A stretch of DNA of 53,537 nucleotides from Bifidobacterium breve (GCA_943325005.2 CALPNT020000002.1:1-53537); one strand, 5' to 3'; shown: positions 8,817 to 19,137, counted from the stretch's first letter. Numbers and translations: made by a program. Notes: generated by a model not told the origin, from the sequence alone.

Positions 8817-8979
8817 GAGTCTGGGGGGAGGTGGGGGGCAAGGCTGGGGCGGACCGGCGGAGGTCATAATGCTGCAACCCTTCCCCATGGCCAGGGGCCG
8901 GACCCAGGTTCGGCGGGCTCCACCTCAGGAGCCTTCACCAGCACAGCAGCCACCCCTCGGGGCGTACATCTGTATCAGT

Positions 8980-9050
<71 letters not shown>

Positions 9051-9301
9051 TGCTTTTCTCAATCCTGCAGTCGGCTTAAAGCCATTGGGGCAACAGGCTT
9101 TTGGTCTGCTGGTTGCTGGCGATCAGCTAGGCGCCCATCCACGTCTTGGGCATGGGGCAATCCTGAACAATCAGCACCAATGGGCTGAGCTGCCGGGCGC
9201 GGTGGCCACGGCGGTGCGCGTGCTCAGCTTGGGGCTGCCGATGCGGCGGTTCAGCCTCTGCGCTCAGGTGGCCGCCACCGGTGGCGGGCGCTCCTGGCGG
9301 C

Positions 9302-10597
9302 TCAGATCTCCAGCCGCTGCCAGATCACGTCCAGGTTGGCCCGGTGCAGGTCGGTGGCGAAGCATTCGGCCAGTTGCGCGGCCGGTAGCAGGCTGCTGAC
9401 CTCGGGATCGGCCTCAAGATTGGCGCGGAAGTCGCCACCTTCGCGGTTCCAGGCGCTGTGGGCATGGCGCTGCACGATCCGATAGGCCTCTTCGCGATTG
9501 ATTCCGGCGGCCACCAGGGCCAGCAGCACCCGCTGGCTGAACACCACACCGCCGTAGACGTTGAGGTTGCGGGTCATGTTTTCGGGGTAGACGCCCAGCC
9601 CCTTCACCACCTCAGTCATCTCGCGCAGCATGAAGTGCAAGGTGACCGAACAATCCGGCAGCATCATGCGCTCCACCGAGCTGTGGCTGATGTCGCGCTC
9701 ATGCCAGAGGGCGACGTTTTCCAGAGCCGCCACGGTGTAGCTGCGCAACACCCGCGCCAGGCCGGAGATGCGCTCGCTGCGGATCGGATTGCGCTTGTGG
9801 GGCATGGCCGAGCTGCCCTTCTGTCCCTTGGCGAAGTTCTCCTCCACCTCCAGCACATCGGTGCGTTGCAGATTGCGGATCTCGGTGGAGAAGCGCTCCA
9901 GGGAGGCGCCGATCAGGGCCAGGGTCTGCACATATTCAGCATGACGATCGCGGCCGATCACCTGGGTGCTGGCCGTATCGGGCACCAGGCCCAGCAGGCG
10001 GCAGGTGATCGCCTCCACCTCGGGATCGGTGTTGGCATAGGTGCCCATGGCGCCGCTGATCTGGCCGACGGACACCACGGTTTCCAGCCGCGCCAGTCGC
10101 TCGCGGTTGCGTTCGGTTTCGGCCAGCCAGCCCGCCACCTTGAAGCCGAAGGTGATCGGCTCGCCATGGATGGCGTGGGAGCGGCCGATCATCACGGTGT
10201 CCTTATGGGCCCGGGCCAGCAACCGCAGGGCTGCGGCCAGTTGATCGAGTTCGGTGCGGAGCACCGCCACCGAGCGCTTGAGCTGCAGGGCCAGGCCCGT
10301 GTCCAGCACATCGGAGCTGGTCATGCCGACGTGGATATAGCGCCCGGCATCCCCAACGTGTTCGTTGACGTTGGTGAGGAAGGCGATCACGTCGTGGCGC
10401 ACTTCGGCCTCGATCTCCAGGATGCGACTCACCTCGAAGGCAGCCTGCTCACGGATCGTGGCCAGCGCTTCGGGCGGCACCCGACCCAGTTCGCACTGGG
10501 CGGCGGTGGCAGCGATCTCCACATCCAGCCAGCTCTGGAATTTGGCTTCCTCACTCCAGAGGCCGCCCATCTCGGGCAGGGTGTAACGCTCGATCAA
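9302..10597 (-). CDS. purB: Adenylosuccinate lyase
   Basis: PurB acts twice in purine synthesis, cleaving SAICAR to AICAR and adenylosuccinate to AMP, each with release of fumarate. The 431-residue protein has the fumarase/aspartase superfamily signature as GSSAMPHKRNPIRSERI, the catalytic-histidine region MTSSDVLDTGLALQLK with RSHAIHGEPITFGFK, and HSSVERMMLPD. The start is a TTG at 10597. It is chosen because MIERYTLPEMGGLWSEEAKFQSW is exactly where the family begins. It lies 44 nt downstream of a small gene on the same strand. Confidence 0.95.
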   Translation of the reverse strand: MIERYTLPEMGGLWSEEAKFQSWLDVEIAATAAQCELGRVPPEALATIREQAAFEVSRILEIEAEVRHDVIAFLTNVNEHVGDAGRYIHVGMTSSDVLDTGLALQLKRSVAVLRTELDQLAAALRLLARAHKDTVMIGRSHAIHGEPITFGFKVAGWLAETERNRERLARLETVVSVGQISGAMGTYANTDPEVEAITCRLLGLVPDTASTQVIGRDRHAEYVQTLALIGASLERFSTEIRNLQRTDVLEVEENFAKGQKGSSAMPHKRNPIRSERISGLARVLRSYTVAALENVALWHERDISHSSVERMMLPDCSVTLHFMLREMTEVVKGLGVYPENMTRNLNVYGGVVFSQRVLLALVAAGINREEAYRIVQRHAHSAWNREGGDFRANLEADPEVSSLLPAAQLAECFATDLHRANLDVIWQRLEI

Positions 10598-10641
10598 GGG
10601 CCAGCGCGTGGCAACGTCGCCCCCAACCTATCGGGCGACCC

Positions 10642-10908
10642 TCAGGTCACCGTGGTCAGCTGGCGATGGGCTACCTCCCAGTGCACCAGGGTGCCCCAGC
10701 TTTGCTGCCGCACCCAGCAGCGCCCGCCGCGGCACTGGATCAGCTGGAAGGGAGGCAGGTCGTCGGGCTGGTTGCGGAGCCGCACGAAGCTGCCTGGCCT
10801 GAGCAGCTCCAGGACATTGCTGCCCCGATGCCCATGGGGATGGCCGAGGCTGCGACTGGTCGTCACCAGCTCCGGTGCGCTCAGGGTGCTGGATCGGGCT
10901 GGGCCCAT
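10642..10908 (-). CDS. Small conserved hypothetical protein
   Basis: An 88-residue protein I do not assign to a named family. The C-terminal 55 residues look like a compact beta-rich fold: LLRPGSFVRLRNQPDDLPPFQLIQCRGGRCWVRQQSWGTLVHWEV. This pattern is typical of short cyanobacterial proteins. The N-terminal 30 residues are Ser/His-rich and may not be translated. A GTG at 10866 is an alternative start to the ATG at 10908. It is immediately upstream of purB on the same strand, so the two may be co-transcribed. Confidence 0.6.
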   Translation of the reverse strand: MGPARSSTLSAPELVTTSRSLGHPHGHRGSNVLELLRPGSFVRLRNQPDDLPPFQLIQCRGGRCWVRQQSWGTLVHWEVAHRQLTTVT

Positions 10909-11048
10909 GGAAGGCTCTGACCTGCGGTTCGGGCCATCTTCTGTTGGTATCCACTTGAACAGGTGGGGCTTTGGCTTTATTTCCGTTTCCCGTGTGGTTC
11001 GATAACGGAACCAACACCCGGCTGCTCCGGCCGGACGGGACGTTCCCC

Positions 11049-12038
11049 ATGGCCCGCAGGCAGCGGCTCGATCTTGAACTGGTAGCCCGGGGGCTCGCTG
11101 TCAGTCGCCAGCAGGCCCAGCAACTGATCCGCGGTGGCCGGGTGCGCAGTGGTGATCGGGTGCTCGACAAGCCCGGCGTCGACGTGGCGGCCGAGCTCGA
11201 TCTGGAGGTGGAGCAGCCGCCTCGCTTTGTCTCCCGTGGTGGCGAAAAGCTGGTGGCGGCTCTGGAGCAGTTGCCGATCCAGGTGGCCGGGCGCGTTTGC
11301 CTCGACGGCGGCATCTCCACCGGCGGCTTCACCGATTGCCTGCTGCAGCATGGGGCGCGCCGTGTCTACGGCATTGATGTCGGCTACGGCCAGACCGCCT
11401 GGAGTCTGCGCACCGATCCGCGCGTGGTGCTGCGGGAGCGCACCAACCTGCGCCATCTCAGCCCGGACGATCTCTACGGGCCTGAGGATCCCTGGCCGGA
11501 TCTGGCTGTCGCCGATGTCTCCTTCATTTCGCTCACCCGGGTGCTACCGGCTCTGGGGGCGTTGCTGCGGCCCGCGCTCAGCGCGACTGAGGCCAGGGAG
11601 CTGGCCGGGTCCGCGGCGGGAGCTGTGGCTGGAGTGGAAGCTCTGCTGCTGGTTAAGCCCCAGTTCGAGGTGGGGCGTTCCCGGGTGGGTAAGGGGGGTG
11701 TGGTGCGCGATCCGGCCGCCCATGTGGATGCGATCGAAACGGTGCTGGCCGCGGCGGTGCAGCTGGGTTGGGAGGCGGCTGGCCTGGTGGCTTCACCGCT
11801 CACCGGTCCGGCAGGCAACCACGAATACCTGCTCTGGCTGCGCACGCTGATGGGCTCTCCCGGGGCAGCGGCAACCAGCCCAGCCGAAGCACCCTCCTCG
11901 CCGCAAGCAGAGGGAGGTCAGAACGTTGCAGGTGAAGGTCAATCCAGAGCGGAGGCTGCTCCAAGCGCTCCAGCCCAGGGACCGCTGGATCACCCCCAGA
12001 TTTGTGCCTTGGTGCAGCGCACGCTCAGGGGTGCTTGA
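11049..12038 (+). CDS. tlyA: TlyA-family rRNA 2'-O-methyltransferase
   Basis: A 329-residue protein of the TlyA/hemolysin A family, cytoplasmic enzymes that 2'-O-methylate rRNA. An N-terminal S4-like RNA-binding domain (residues 3-55, RLDLELVARGLAVSRQQAQQLIRGGRV) is followed by RFVSRGGEKL and an FtsJ-like methyltransferase fold. Its SAM motif is LDGGISTGGFTDCLLQHGA, followed by VYGIDVGYGQ, ADVSFISL and LVKPQFE. The frame is open to 10971; the ATG at 11049 gives the family start. Two oddities are a 20-residue Ala-rich insert near 175-195 and a C-terminal low-complexity tail of about 60 residues beyond the usual end (EYLLWLR). Confidence 0.92.
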   Translation: MARRQRLDLELVARGLAVSRQQAQQLIRGGRVRSGDRVLDKPGVDVAAELDLEVEQPPRFVSRGGEKLVAALEQLPIQVAGRVCLDGGISTGGFTDCLLQHGARRVYGIDVGYGQTAWSLRTDPRVVLRERTNLRHLSPDDLYGPEDPWPDLAVADVSFISLTRVLPALGALLRPALSATEARELAGSAAGAVAGVEALLLVKPQFEVGRSRVGKGGVVRDPAAHVDAIETVLAAAVQLGWEAAGLVASPLTGPAGNHEYLLWLRTLMGSPGAAATSPAEAPSSPQAEGGQNVAGEGQSRAEAAPSAPAQGPLDHPQICALVQRTLRGA

Positions 12039-12072
12039 GACGGTCGTCTCAAGGCCGGCGAGAGGCGCCGGC
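12034..12072. terminator. Double hairpin between convergent tlyA and glnB
   Basis: Two adjacent perfect hairpins fill the space between converging genes. The first, 12034-12053, has stem CTTGAGAC/GTCTCAAG with loop GGTC and includes the tlyA stop codon. The second, 12054-12072, has stem GCCGGCG/CGCCGGC with a 5-nt loop. No long T tract follows on either strand, so termination is inferred from symmetry and position. Confidence 0.5.
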
Positions 12073-12082
12073 AACACCAGGC

Positions 12083-12890
<808 letters not shown>

Positions 12891-13349
12891 ATGGCCATCC
12901 AAGCTGCCGCCATCAGTGCCGTCGCCGTGACTGAAGGGCTTTCAACCGATTCGGGCGAACGCACCCGTACTCCGAGCTACGGCGAACGGGCGATTGCCGA
13001 AGCTCAGCTCATCTGCTTCGACAATCCTCGGCCCGGTCGCCCCTATGAGGTGTCAATCGAGCTGCCGGAATTCACCTGCACGTGCCCATTCTCCGGCTAT
13101 CCCGATTTCGCGGTGCTGCGGCTGCTGTACCAGCCGGGCCCGCGGGTGCTGGAGCTCAAGGCTCTGAAGCTGTACGTGAATGGCTACCGGGACCGCAGCA
13201 TCTCCCATGAGGAGGTGGCCAACCTGATCCTCGACGACTTTGTGGCGGCCTGTGCGCCCACCTGGATGGAGTTGGTGGCCGACTTCAACCCCCGCGGCAA
13301 TGTGCACACGGTGGTGCGGGTCAGCCATGGGCAGCGCCAGCCCTGTTGA
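12891..13349 (+). CDS. queF: NADPH-dependent 7-cyano-7-deazaguanine (preQ0) reductase QueF
   Basis: QueF reduces the nitrile of preQ0 to preQ1 in queuosine tRNA modification. The 152-residue protein is a short, unimodular QueF. The nucleophile is Cys65 in FTCTCPFSGYPD, with the acid Asp72 seven residues later. The substrate-binding segment is LELKALKLYVNGYRDRSISHEE, and the NADPH part is near the C-terminus (FNPRGNVHTVVRV). The ATG at 12891 is chosen over upstream in-frame codons because it gives the usual length. No other queuosine gene is adjacent. Confidence 0.93.
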   Translation: MAIQAAAISAVAVTEGLSTDSGERTRTPSYGERAIAEAQLICFDNPRPGRPYEVSIELPEFTCTCPFSGYPDFAVLRLLYQPGPRVLELKALKLYVNGYRDRSISHEEVANLILDDFVAACAPTWMELVADFNPRGNVHTVVRVSHGQRQPC

Positions 13350-13380
13350 GCCTCGAGCCAGGTGTCTGCCCTTCTGAGCC

Positions 13381-15009
13381 TCAGCCCTGCTGGGCGGCAG
13401 CCCTGGACACCCGGCCCAGCAGCGCTGGCAGTTCGGCGGCGAAGGCTGTGAGGTTGCGATTGCAGAGGCCGGCCACGTGCAGGCGACCGGCCTCTGCTTC
13501 GCTGATCGCCCAGAGCTGGCGGGTGGCCACCAGGCTGAGTCCGCCTCCAAGCAGGGCGATGGCGAAGCCGCTGTACACCAGTGGAACGCCGGGATCACGC
13601 TTCAGCAGGATGCCGCTTGCCGGCAGGATCGAGTCCACCCGGATCGGCAGGCCGCGCACCTCAACTGCCTCGCCACCAGGTTGCAGTCGAGCCAGTTGCT
13701 GGCCATCGGGTCCAAACACCTCCACCGGTCCCTGTTCGCTGCGCAGGCTCAGAAACACCGGTTCGCTGCCATCGGGACGGGTCGGCAGCACCAGGCCCCA
13801 CACCTGCTCGCCCAATTCGGGATAGGTCTGAAGCGGCAGCTGCAGGACGGGGCTGCGCCCCAGTTGGATGTTGACCGCCGCCAGGGCCCAGTCGGCTTGA
13901 TAAAGGGTCATGCCCCGGTGGCGCAGGGGATGGTTGACGCTGATCATGGCCCGCAGCGGCGCCTCCGCAACCCGCTTGCGGCTGGGCTGGTCTGCGGCTC
14001 CAGCTGCACTGGCCTCGGCAGAGTCAAGGTCGTCGGCCGGCGTCCGCTCGAGGGTCGAGGCTTCGCTCCTGGGGCTGGTCTCAACGTCGTTGCTCAGGGC
14101 GGCCGGGGCGATCGATCGAGCTGCGACCGCGGGGGTGATCCCAGCCTGGGAGCCTGCAGCGGAAGGAGTTGTTGCCGAATTTGGGCTGCTCTGTGCAACT
14201 CCTGCTGCTGTTGCTGTTTCGGAGGAGCCTGCCGTACCGCTGAATGCTGTGGTGTCCACCTCCAGAGGAGGTGGAATTAGACGCAGGCTGGAGCTGAACT
14301 GCTCCGGCCGGCCGAGCGGATCGCGCTGGATCTGGAAGTCGTCGAGGGCCACGGTGAGCTGGGTGTGGCCGCGGCTATCCAGCAGTTCCAGTTCCCGACC
14401 AGGGGCAAGAAAGCGCTCCAGCCGCTGGCCCCCCAACGATCCCCAGGCAGCACCCACCATCAGCACCACCATGCCGGCATGGACGAGCAGCGGTCCCACC
14501 CGACCCAGCACGCCCCGCCGGGCGGCGAGCCGGTCCGGCTGGCGTTGCACCTGCCAGCCCCCGGACCGTAACTCCTGCTCCAGCCGGTCCAGACAGGGCC
14601 CGGGCTCGTCGCTGAGCATGGTTTCGGCCACACTCAGCTTGCTCAGCTGGCGCGGCGAGCGGTAATCGATCCAGCGCAGCGAGGCCTGCAGGGCTGGCCA
14701 CTGGCGACGCCAGCTGCACAGCACCAGAGACAGCCCCAGCCAGGCCAGCAAAGCCAGGAACCAGCCACTGGAATAGACGTGGTCGAGCTGCAGATGCAGC
14801 ACGCCGTTGCCATCGACCAGACCGAGCCAGGGAGCCGGGTCGTAGCGCTGGTGGTAGAAGAGCTCGCTTTCTTTCTGGGGAATGGCGGTGCCGACCCCAC
14901 TGGCGAGGGCGATCACCAGCAGCAGCGTGATCGCCAGGCGCAGGTCGGCCAGCCAGCCGATCCAACGCAGCAAGCGCCGCTTGCTGGTTGAGGAGGGGGC
15001 CGCCGTCAT
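13381..15009 (-). CDS. ccs1: Cytochrome c biogenesis protein Ccs1 (ResB/CcsB type) with lumenal insertion
   Basis: Ccs1 (ResB family) works with CcsA in the system II pathway that delivers haem to apocytochrome c in the thylakoid lumen. Membrane segments lie near residues 23-42, 83-100, 175-190 and 480-495. Family motifs include [31 protein letters not shown] and [15 protein letters not shown]. The protein is 542 residues; an Ala/Ser/Thr-rich, Cys-free insertion of about 100 residues (about 252-350) interrupts the soluble domain. The ATG at 15009 overlaps the ccdA stop codon (ATGA), so the genes are coupled. The insertion is in frame and has no stop codon. Confidence 0.92.
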   Translation of the reverse strand: MTAAPSSTSKRRLLRWIGWLADLRLAITLLLVIALASGVGTAIPQKESELFYHQRYDPAPWLGLVDGNGVLHLQLDHVYSSGWFLALLAWLGLSLVLCSWRRQWPALQASLRWIDYRSPRQLSKLSVAETMLSDEPGPCLDRLEQELRSGGWQVQRQPDRLAARRGVLGRVGPLLVHAGMVVLMVGAAWGSLGGQRLERFLAPGRELELLDSRGHTQLTVALDDFQIQRDPLGRPEQFSSSLRLIPPPLEVDTTAFSGTAGSSETATAAGVAQSSPNSATTPSAAGSQAGITPAVAARSIAPAALSNDVETSPRSEASTLERTPADDLDSAEASAAGAADQPSRKRVAEAPLRAMISVNHPLRHRGMTLYQADWALAAVNIQLGRSPVLQLPLQTYPELGEQVWGLVLPTRPDGSEPVFLSLRSEQGPVEVFGPDGQQLARLQPGGEAVEVRGLPIRVDSILPASGILLKRDPGVPLVYSGFAIALLGGGLSLVATRQLWAISEAEAGRLHVAGLCNRNLTAFAAELPALLGRVSRAAAQQG

Positions 15010-15761
15010 GGCAGTTGGGAGAGCAGGGTGAGGCCACCGGTGGTCAGCAGCACCACGCCGCTGATCGGTGGGATCCATTGGCCGACTCGACGCAGGCGCA
15101 GCAGGTCGGGCAGGCTGGCGGCGGCAGTGCCAGCCAGCAGCAGGGGCAACACCTGGCCGGCGCCGAAACAGGTGAGCAACACCACGCCCTCCAGGGGCCG
15201 GCCGTTCTGGGCCATCCAGGTCAGTAACACGGCCAGCACCGGGGTGGTGCAGGGCGTGGCCGCCAGGCCGAAGGCCAAGCCAGCGGCCAAGGGAGCCAGG
15301 GGTGCCGGCACCCGGCGCCGCCAGATTTCGGGATCAGGGCCGGCCGGCAGGGGAAAGCGCAGCAGGCCGAGCAGATTCAGACCCATCACCACGGCCACCA
15401 CCGCCACCACCAAAGGAATCTGGCTGGGCAGGCTGCCGTAGAGCCGTCCCATCAGGCCACTGGCCAGACCCAGCAGCACCAGCGAGGAGACGATGCCGGC
15501 CGCGAAGCTGACGCTGCGCTGCCAGGGCAAGGAGCGAGGCACGGCCGCCAGCATCGGTGTCCTGCTGCCATCGGTGCCGAAGCCTGCCAGGTAGGCCAGG
15601 GTGACGGGCAACAGGGAGAGCGAACAGGGGCCGAGGCTGGTCAGAACGCCACCGCCGAACATCACCGCCAGGGTGATCGGTCCCGGATGGGCAAGGGAAC
15701 TCTGCAGCAGGTGTTCGCTGCTGCGGGCCCAATCGGCGAGCAGCAGGCCGGGGCTGGTCAT
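15006..15761 (-). CDS. ccdA: CcdA-type thiol-disulfide transporter for cytochrome c maturation
   Basis: A 251-residue, six-helix membrane protein of the CcdA/DsbD-beta family. It passes reducing equivalents across the membrane to keep apocytochrome haem-site cysteines reduced. The two redox cysteines are visible in [15 protein letters not shown] (first helix) and [13 protein letters not shown] (fourth helix), each with the usual following prolines. It lies 26 nt downstream of ftsW and overlaps ccs1 by 4 nt, forming the order ftsW-ccdA-ccs1. Confidence 0.94.
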   Translation of the reverse strand: MTSPGLLLADWARSSEHLLQSSLAHPGPITLAVMFGGGVLTSLGPCSLSLLPVTLAYLAGFGTDGSRTPMLAAVPRSLPWQRSVSFAAGIVSSLVLLGLASGLMGRLYGSLPSQIPLVVAVVAVVMGLNLLGLLRFPLPAGPDPEIWRRRVPAPLAPLAAGLAFGLAATPCTTPVLAVLLTWMAQNGRPLEGVVLLTCFGAGQVLPLLLAGTAAASLPDLLRLRRVGQWIPPISGVVLLTTGGLTLLSQLP

Positions 15762-15787
15762 GGCCGGGGGGAGAAAGGCCGATGCGG

Positions 15788-16933
15788 TCAGCCTATCGGG
15801 GCAGGTGGCTGGCGCCGTCGGCGCGGGCGCGCGGTTTCCAGTCCTGTGGTTTCCAGGGAGCAGCGAATCAGCAGGCCGCAGACGAACAGGCTGCTGAGCA
15901 GGGAGTTGCCGCCGTAGCTGATCATCGGTAACGGCAGGCCGGTGGTGGGCATGGCGCCGCTGGCCACTGCGATGTTGAGGATCGACTGGCCGACCAGCAG
16001 GGTGGTGCAGCCCATGGCCACCAGGCGGTGCTGGTTGCTGCGGCAGCTGAGGGCCACCCTCAGGCCGACGAAGCCGAAGATCAACAGAAACAGCAGCAGC
16101 ATCACCGAGCCGACGTAGCCGAACTCTTCGGCGAACACCGCGAAGATGAAATCGGTGGTCTGGATCGGCAGGTATTGCAACTTCTGGGTGGAGAGCCCGA
16201 GGCCCTCACCGAGAATGCCGCCTGAGCCGATCGCCAGCAGGCTCTGCACCAGTTGGTAGCCATCGCCCTGGGCATCCTTCCAGGGATTGAGGAAGGAGGT
16301 GACCCGCAGCCGCTGGTATTCGTTGATCATGATGCTGGCGCCACCGAGCAAACCTCCGGCCCCCGCCGCGCCGATCAACAGCGGCAGGGAGAGGCCACCA
16401 GCCAGGGCCATCAACCAGAGCAGCAGTCCCAGCAGGGCGGCGGTGCTGAGGTTGGGTTGCTTCAGGATCAGCAGGATCACACCGCCGAAAATCGCCAGCC
16501 AGAGCAGCTTCTGGTCATTGCCGATGCGGCGCCAGTGGGAGAAGAGCACGGCTCCTTGCAGCACCACAAAGGGTTTCACCAGTTCGGTGGGCTGGATCTG
16601 AATCGGTCCGAGCACCAGCCAGCGGCTGGCCCCGGTCACGGTGCTGCCGATCACCAGGGTGGCCGCAATCAGCACTGACGCGATCACCAGGGCCGTTCCG
16701 GCGATGTGCAGCCAGCGCCGCAGGCTGGTGCGGATGGCCAGCAGCAACAGCCCCCAGCTCGCCAGCAGCCACAGAGCCTGGCGTTTGAGGTAGTAGGCCG
16801 CGTCGCCCATCTCCCGGTCGGCGACGAACCAACTGGCGGAGGTGAGAATCAGCAGCCCGACCAGGCTCCAGATGGCCACCAGGCCCAGCAGCAGCCTGGC
16901 TTCGGCGGGCCAGAGGCCCCAGGGCAGGGGCAT
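15788..16933 (-). CDS. ftsW: Peptidoglycan glycosyltransferase / cell division protein FtsW
   Basis: FtsW is a SEDS-family, ten-helix membrane glycosyltransferase that polymerises septal peptidoglycan with its PBP2x/FtsI partner. Visible landmarks are GPIQIQPTELVKPFVVL, LKQPNLSTAALLGLL, GDGYQLVQSLLAIGSGGILGEGLGLSTQKLQYLPIQTTDFIFAVFAEEFGY and TTGLPLPMISYGGNSLLSSL near the end, all characteristic. The ATG at 16933 gives 381 residues. The frame stays open to 17284, and a TTG at 17029 is a possible start with a longer cytoplasmic leader. It is followed by ccdA and ccs1. Confidence 0.95.
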   Translation of the reverse strand: MPLPWGLWPAEARLLLGLVAIWSLVGLLILTSASWFVADREMGDAAYYLKRQALWLLASWGLLLLAIRTSLRRWLHIAGTALVIASVLIAATLVIGSTVTGASRWLVLGPIQIQPTELVKPFVVLQGAVLFSHWRRIGNDQKLLWLAIFGGVILLILKQPNLSTAALLGLLLWLMALAGGLSLPLLIGAAGAGGLLGGASIMINEYQRLRVTSFLNPWKDAQGDGYQLVQSLLAIGSGGILGEGLGLSTQKLQYLPIQTTDFIFAVFAEEFGYVGSVMLLLFLLIFGFVGLRVALSCRSNQHRLVAMGCTTLLVGQSILNIAVASGAMPTTGLPLPMISYGGNSLLSSLFVCGLLIRCSLETTGLETARPRRRRQPPAPIG

Positions 16934-17889
16934 CAGGCTCTGCCCTGCCGGGCTGGCCTGCTGGGTGTCGCTGCGGTCGGGCGATCGAGACGGGGTTCGG
17001 GTCAAGGCTGGGGCTACCGGGATCGCCAATGGACCATTCAGCCGTGAACAGCCGGGCCTTGTCGAGTCCTTTGAGCAAATCAAACGGCCCAGGCCACGCT
17101 TGCGCTGGCAGGTCAGGCGAGTGGATGGGTCCGGTAGGGGGGCTTTCGGTGCGGCTGGATCAAGCGGGCGTTGTCGGATTGGCGTGAATCGCTTGGGTGG
17201 CTCCTGCTGGGCGACAGCAAAGGCCATCAGCGGCGCCGGACCACGAATCAGGCCCGATGCCAGAGCCCTCGCTTGCGGATGCATCGCCGGGCGATTACGG
17301 CCGCCCTAGCCCTGCAGGGGGCTTGGTTTGGCGAGCCAAGCCCTGTGGTCAGAGTGCATCTGGTTGTTCCGTGCTGAATGGCGGCCCTCCCGTCCGCTGC
17401 CTCCTCCTCTGGGCCCGCGGGATCTCCCCCAGAGTCTTCAGTGAGCCAGCTCACGCCGCTAAACGCTCGGGATGCCCTCAGGCAGCCATGTCTCGGACGT
17501 GCCGTGTCGCAGTCGATCAGGCCGCCTGGCTAGATCACACCGCCTGGGCTCGCACGGGGCTCGCATCCTGCTGGGTCATCAACAAACCGAAACCCAGGTC
17601 TTCCTTCGGGAAGTCCTGGGTTAACCCGTCCATCCAGCTGGAGGCGAGTGGCAAGCGCTGGCTGGTTCTGGTCAACACGCGAATCGCACGGTGGTCAGAG
17701 TGTCCAGGCTTGGGTTGGGGAACTGACGATCAATCGGGGAAAAATCCTGATATCGAGCCAGATTCACCTCGCCGATCCCTTGAGTTTACTGGATTCGGAC
17801 CCAGAGCAAGGGATGGAGGCGAGATCAGGGTTAAGGACCAGATCAGGAATGGTGGACAGCTGCGCTCCGATAGTGCAGCTGATGGACCT
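16934..17889. other. 956-nt gene-poor region between ftsW and apcC
   Basis: No convincing gene is seen in either strand. It contains the ftsW upstream region, an imperfect hairpin near 17319-17343 (GGGCTTGG/CCAAGCCC), and a strong hairpin at 17591-17622 that probably ends the apc operon. Base composition is less GC-rich than in the flanking genes from about 17650 to 17850. A long 3' untranslated region of apcC, or a small RNA, could sit here. Confidence 0.5.
17591..17622 (-). terminator. Probable terminator of the apcEABC operon
   Basis: Two 14-nt arms, AACCCAGGTCTTCC and GGAAGTCCTGGGTT, pair with one mismatch around a TTCG tetraloop. Read on the minus strand, the hairpin is followed by a T-rich stretch (TTTCGGTTTGTTG). 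It lies about 270 nt downstream of the apcC stop codon, leaving a long untranslated tail if it is the true terminator. Confidence 0.6.
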
Positions 17890-18090
17890 TCAGTTGCCGC
17901 AGTTTTGCTGACGGCGTCCGGTGGCCAACTCCACCTTCAGGATCTTGCCACCCTGTTTCATGATGCGCTGCTGTTCCGCAAACCAGCTGGAATAGGGCAC
18001 CCACTTGGTGAAATAGGTGTTTTGCAATTCACGCTGGGTTCTCGCCTTTTCAGGGCAGGGAATGCAGGCTGTGATCTTGAACAGGCGCAT
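17890..18090 (-). CDS. apcC: Phycobilisome core small linker (LC7.8)
   Basis: A 66-residue core linker of the CpcD/ApcC fold, which caps allophycocyanin trimers at the ends of the phycobilisome core cylinders. It has the family opening MRLFKITACIPCPEKARTQRELQNTYFTKWVPY, the middle WFAEQQRIMKQGGKILKVELATG and a C-terminal Asn-Cys-rich end. The length is standard. It is the last gene of the apcE-apcA-apcB-apcC series, 33 nt after apcB. Confidence 0.97.
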   Translation of the reverse strand: MRLFKITACIPCPEKARTQRELQNTYFTKWVPYSSWFAEQQRIMKQGGKILKVELATGRRQQNCGN

Positions 18091-18123
18091 GGGGGGCTCC
18101 TTGTCGGGACGACTCTGCAGAGA

Positions 18124-18609
18124 TCAGGCGAGACCCGAGCTGATGTAGTCGAAGTAGACACCCATTTCACGACCGGCATCAGGACCCACAAGGGAAGCTG
18201 TGGATTCCTTCATGGCCTGGATCGACTGAACGGTGGCGCCGATGGGCACGCCCAGGGAGTTGTAGGTCTCCTTGAGGCCGTTCAGAACGCGCTCGTCGAG
18301 GATCGAAGTGTCACCTGCCAGCATGGCGTAGGTGGCATAGCGGAGGTAGTAATCCAGATCGCGGATGCAGGCCGCATAGCGGCGGGTGGTGTACATGTTG
18401 CCGCCCGGACGAGTGATGTCCGAATACAGCAGCGCTTTGGCGACGGCCTCTTTGATGATGGCCGAAGCGTTGGCGCTGATGGTGGCGGCAGCACGGACGC
18501 GCAGCTCACCGCTGGCGAAGTACTGCTCAAGCCTGCCGATGGAACCGCCGTCAAGGTAAAGACCCTGAACGTCGGACTGGTTGATGACGTTGGTGATGGC
18601 GTCTTGCAT
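18124..18609 (-). CDS. apcB: Allophycocyanin beta subunit
   Basis: A 161-residue globin-fold phycobiliprotein that pairs with ApcA to form the phycobilisome core discs. The chromophore Cys is in the segment [30 protein letters not shown] (about Cys81), and an Asn usually methylated in beta subunits precedes it. It opens [20 protein letters not shown] and ends [11 protein letters not shown], as in other ApcB. It lies 42 nt after apcA; the three genes are clearly one transcription unit. Confidence 0.98.
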   Translation of the reverse strand: MQDAITNVINQSDVQGLYLDGGSIGRLEQYFASGELRVRAAATISANASAIIKEAVAKALLYSDITRPGGNMYTTRRYAACIRDLDYYLRYATYAMLAGDTSILDERVLNGLKETYNSLGVPIGATVQSIQAMKESTASLVGPDAGREMGVYFDYISSGLA

Positions 18610-18651
18610 GGATCCTGAGAGGAGTGGCGATGAACGGGGAGGGAAGAGACC

Positions 18652-19137
18652 TCAGGAGAGGGCGCCGACGACGTAGTCGAAGTAGAAACCAGCTTCCTCG
18701 GCATCGGCGCCGGTGAGGATGCCGGTGGCCACCGACTTCATTTCGCGCACGGCTTCCGCCATCGCTTCCAGGGGAGTGCCAAGGGCGCGGTACATCTCAC
18801 GAGCGCCAATGATGCCGATCTCTTCGATCGGTGTCACATCGCCGGCGACAACGCCGTATGTGACCAAGCGCAAGTAGTAATCCATGTCCCGCAGACAGCT
18901 CGCGGTCATCTCTTCACCGTAGGCATTGCCTCCGGGTGAGATGACATCGGGACGCTTCTGGAAAAGCTGGCCTCCGGCCTGCTTGACGATGCGCTCCCGG
19001 CTTTCGGCCAGGACCTGGGCGACGCGGAGGCGACGCTGACCACCAGCCACGAACGACTTGATCTGGTCGAGTTCGCCAGGGCTGAGGTAGCGGGCTTCGG
19101 CGTCCGCGTTGATGATCGAGTTGGAGACGATGCTCAT
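18652..19137 (-). CDS. apcA: Allophycocyanin alpha subunit
   Basis: A 161-residue phycobiliprotein that forms the core trimers with ApcB and carries one phycocyanobilin. The chromophore Cys is in [34 protein letters not shown]. The opening [27 protein letters not shown] and the ending [12 protein letters not shown] are characteristic. The frame is open upstream to 19353, but the ATG at 19137 is the conserved start. Confidence 0.98.
   Translation of the reverse strand: MSIVSNSIINADAEARYLSPGELDQIKSFVAGGQRRLRVAQVLAESRERIVKQAGGQLFQKRPDVISPGGNAYGEEMTASCLRDMDYYLRLVTYGVVAGDVTPIEEIGIIGAREMYRALGTPLEAMAEAVREMKSVATGILTGADAEEAGFYFDYVVGALS

Noticed and set aside
9272-9287. CCGCCACCGGTGGCGG palindrome downstream of purB
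   Set aside because: Short stem with no loop-friendly centre and no T tract; too weak to call a terminator in such a GC-rich region.
9458-11005. Long plus-strand open frame (515 codons) opposite purB
   Set aside because: It is antisense to a full-length, well-conserved purB and the small gene next to it; the high GC content keeps stop codons rare in the opposite strand. The His/Gln/Gly-rich composition fits no family.
17857-17881. CAGCTGC/GCAGCTG hairpin just after apcC
   Set aside because: Only seven pairs with an 11-nt loop and no T tract on the minus strand; the 17591-17622 hairpin is a better terminator candidate.
17197-18618. 473-codon plus-strand frame across apcB and apcC
   Set aside because: It covers the antisense of apcB and apcC and a gene-poor spacer; no family resemblance and no upstream signal.
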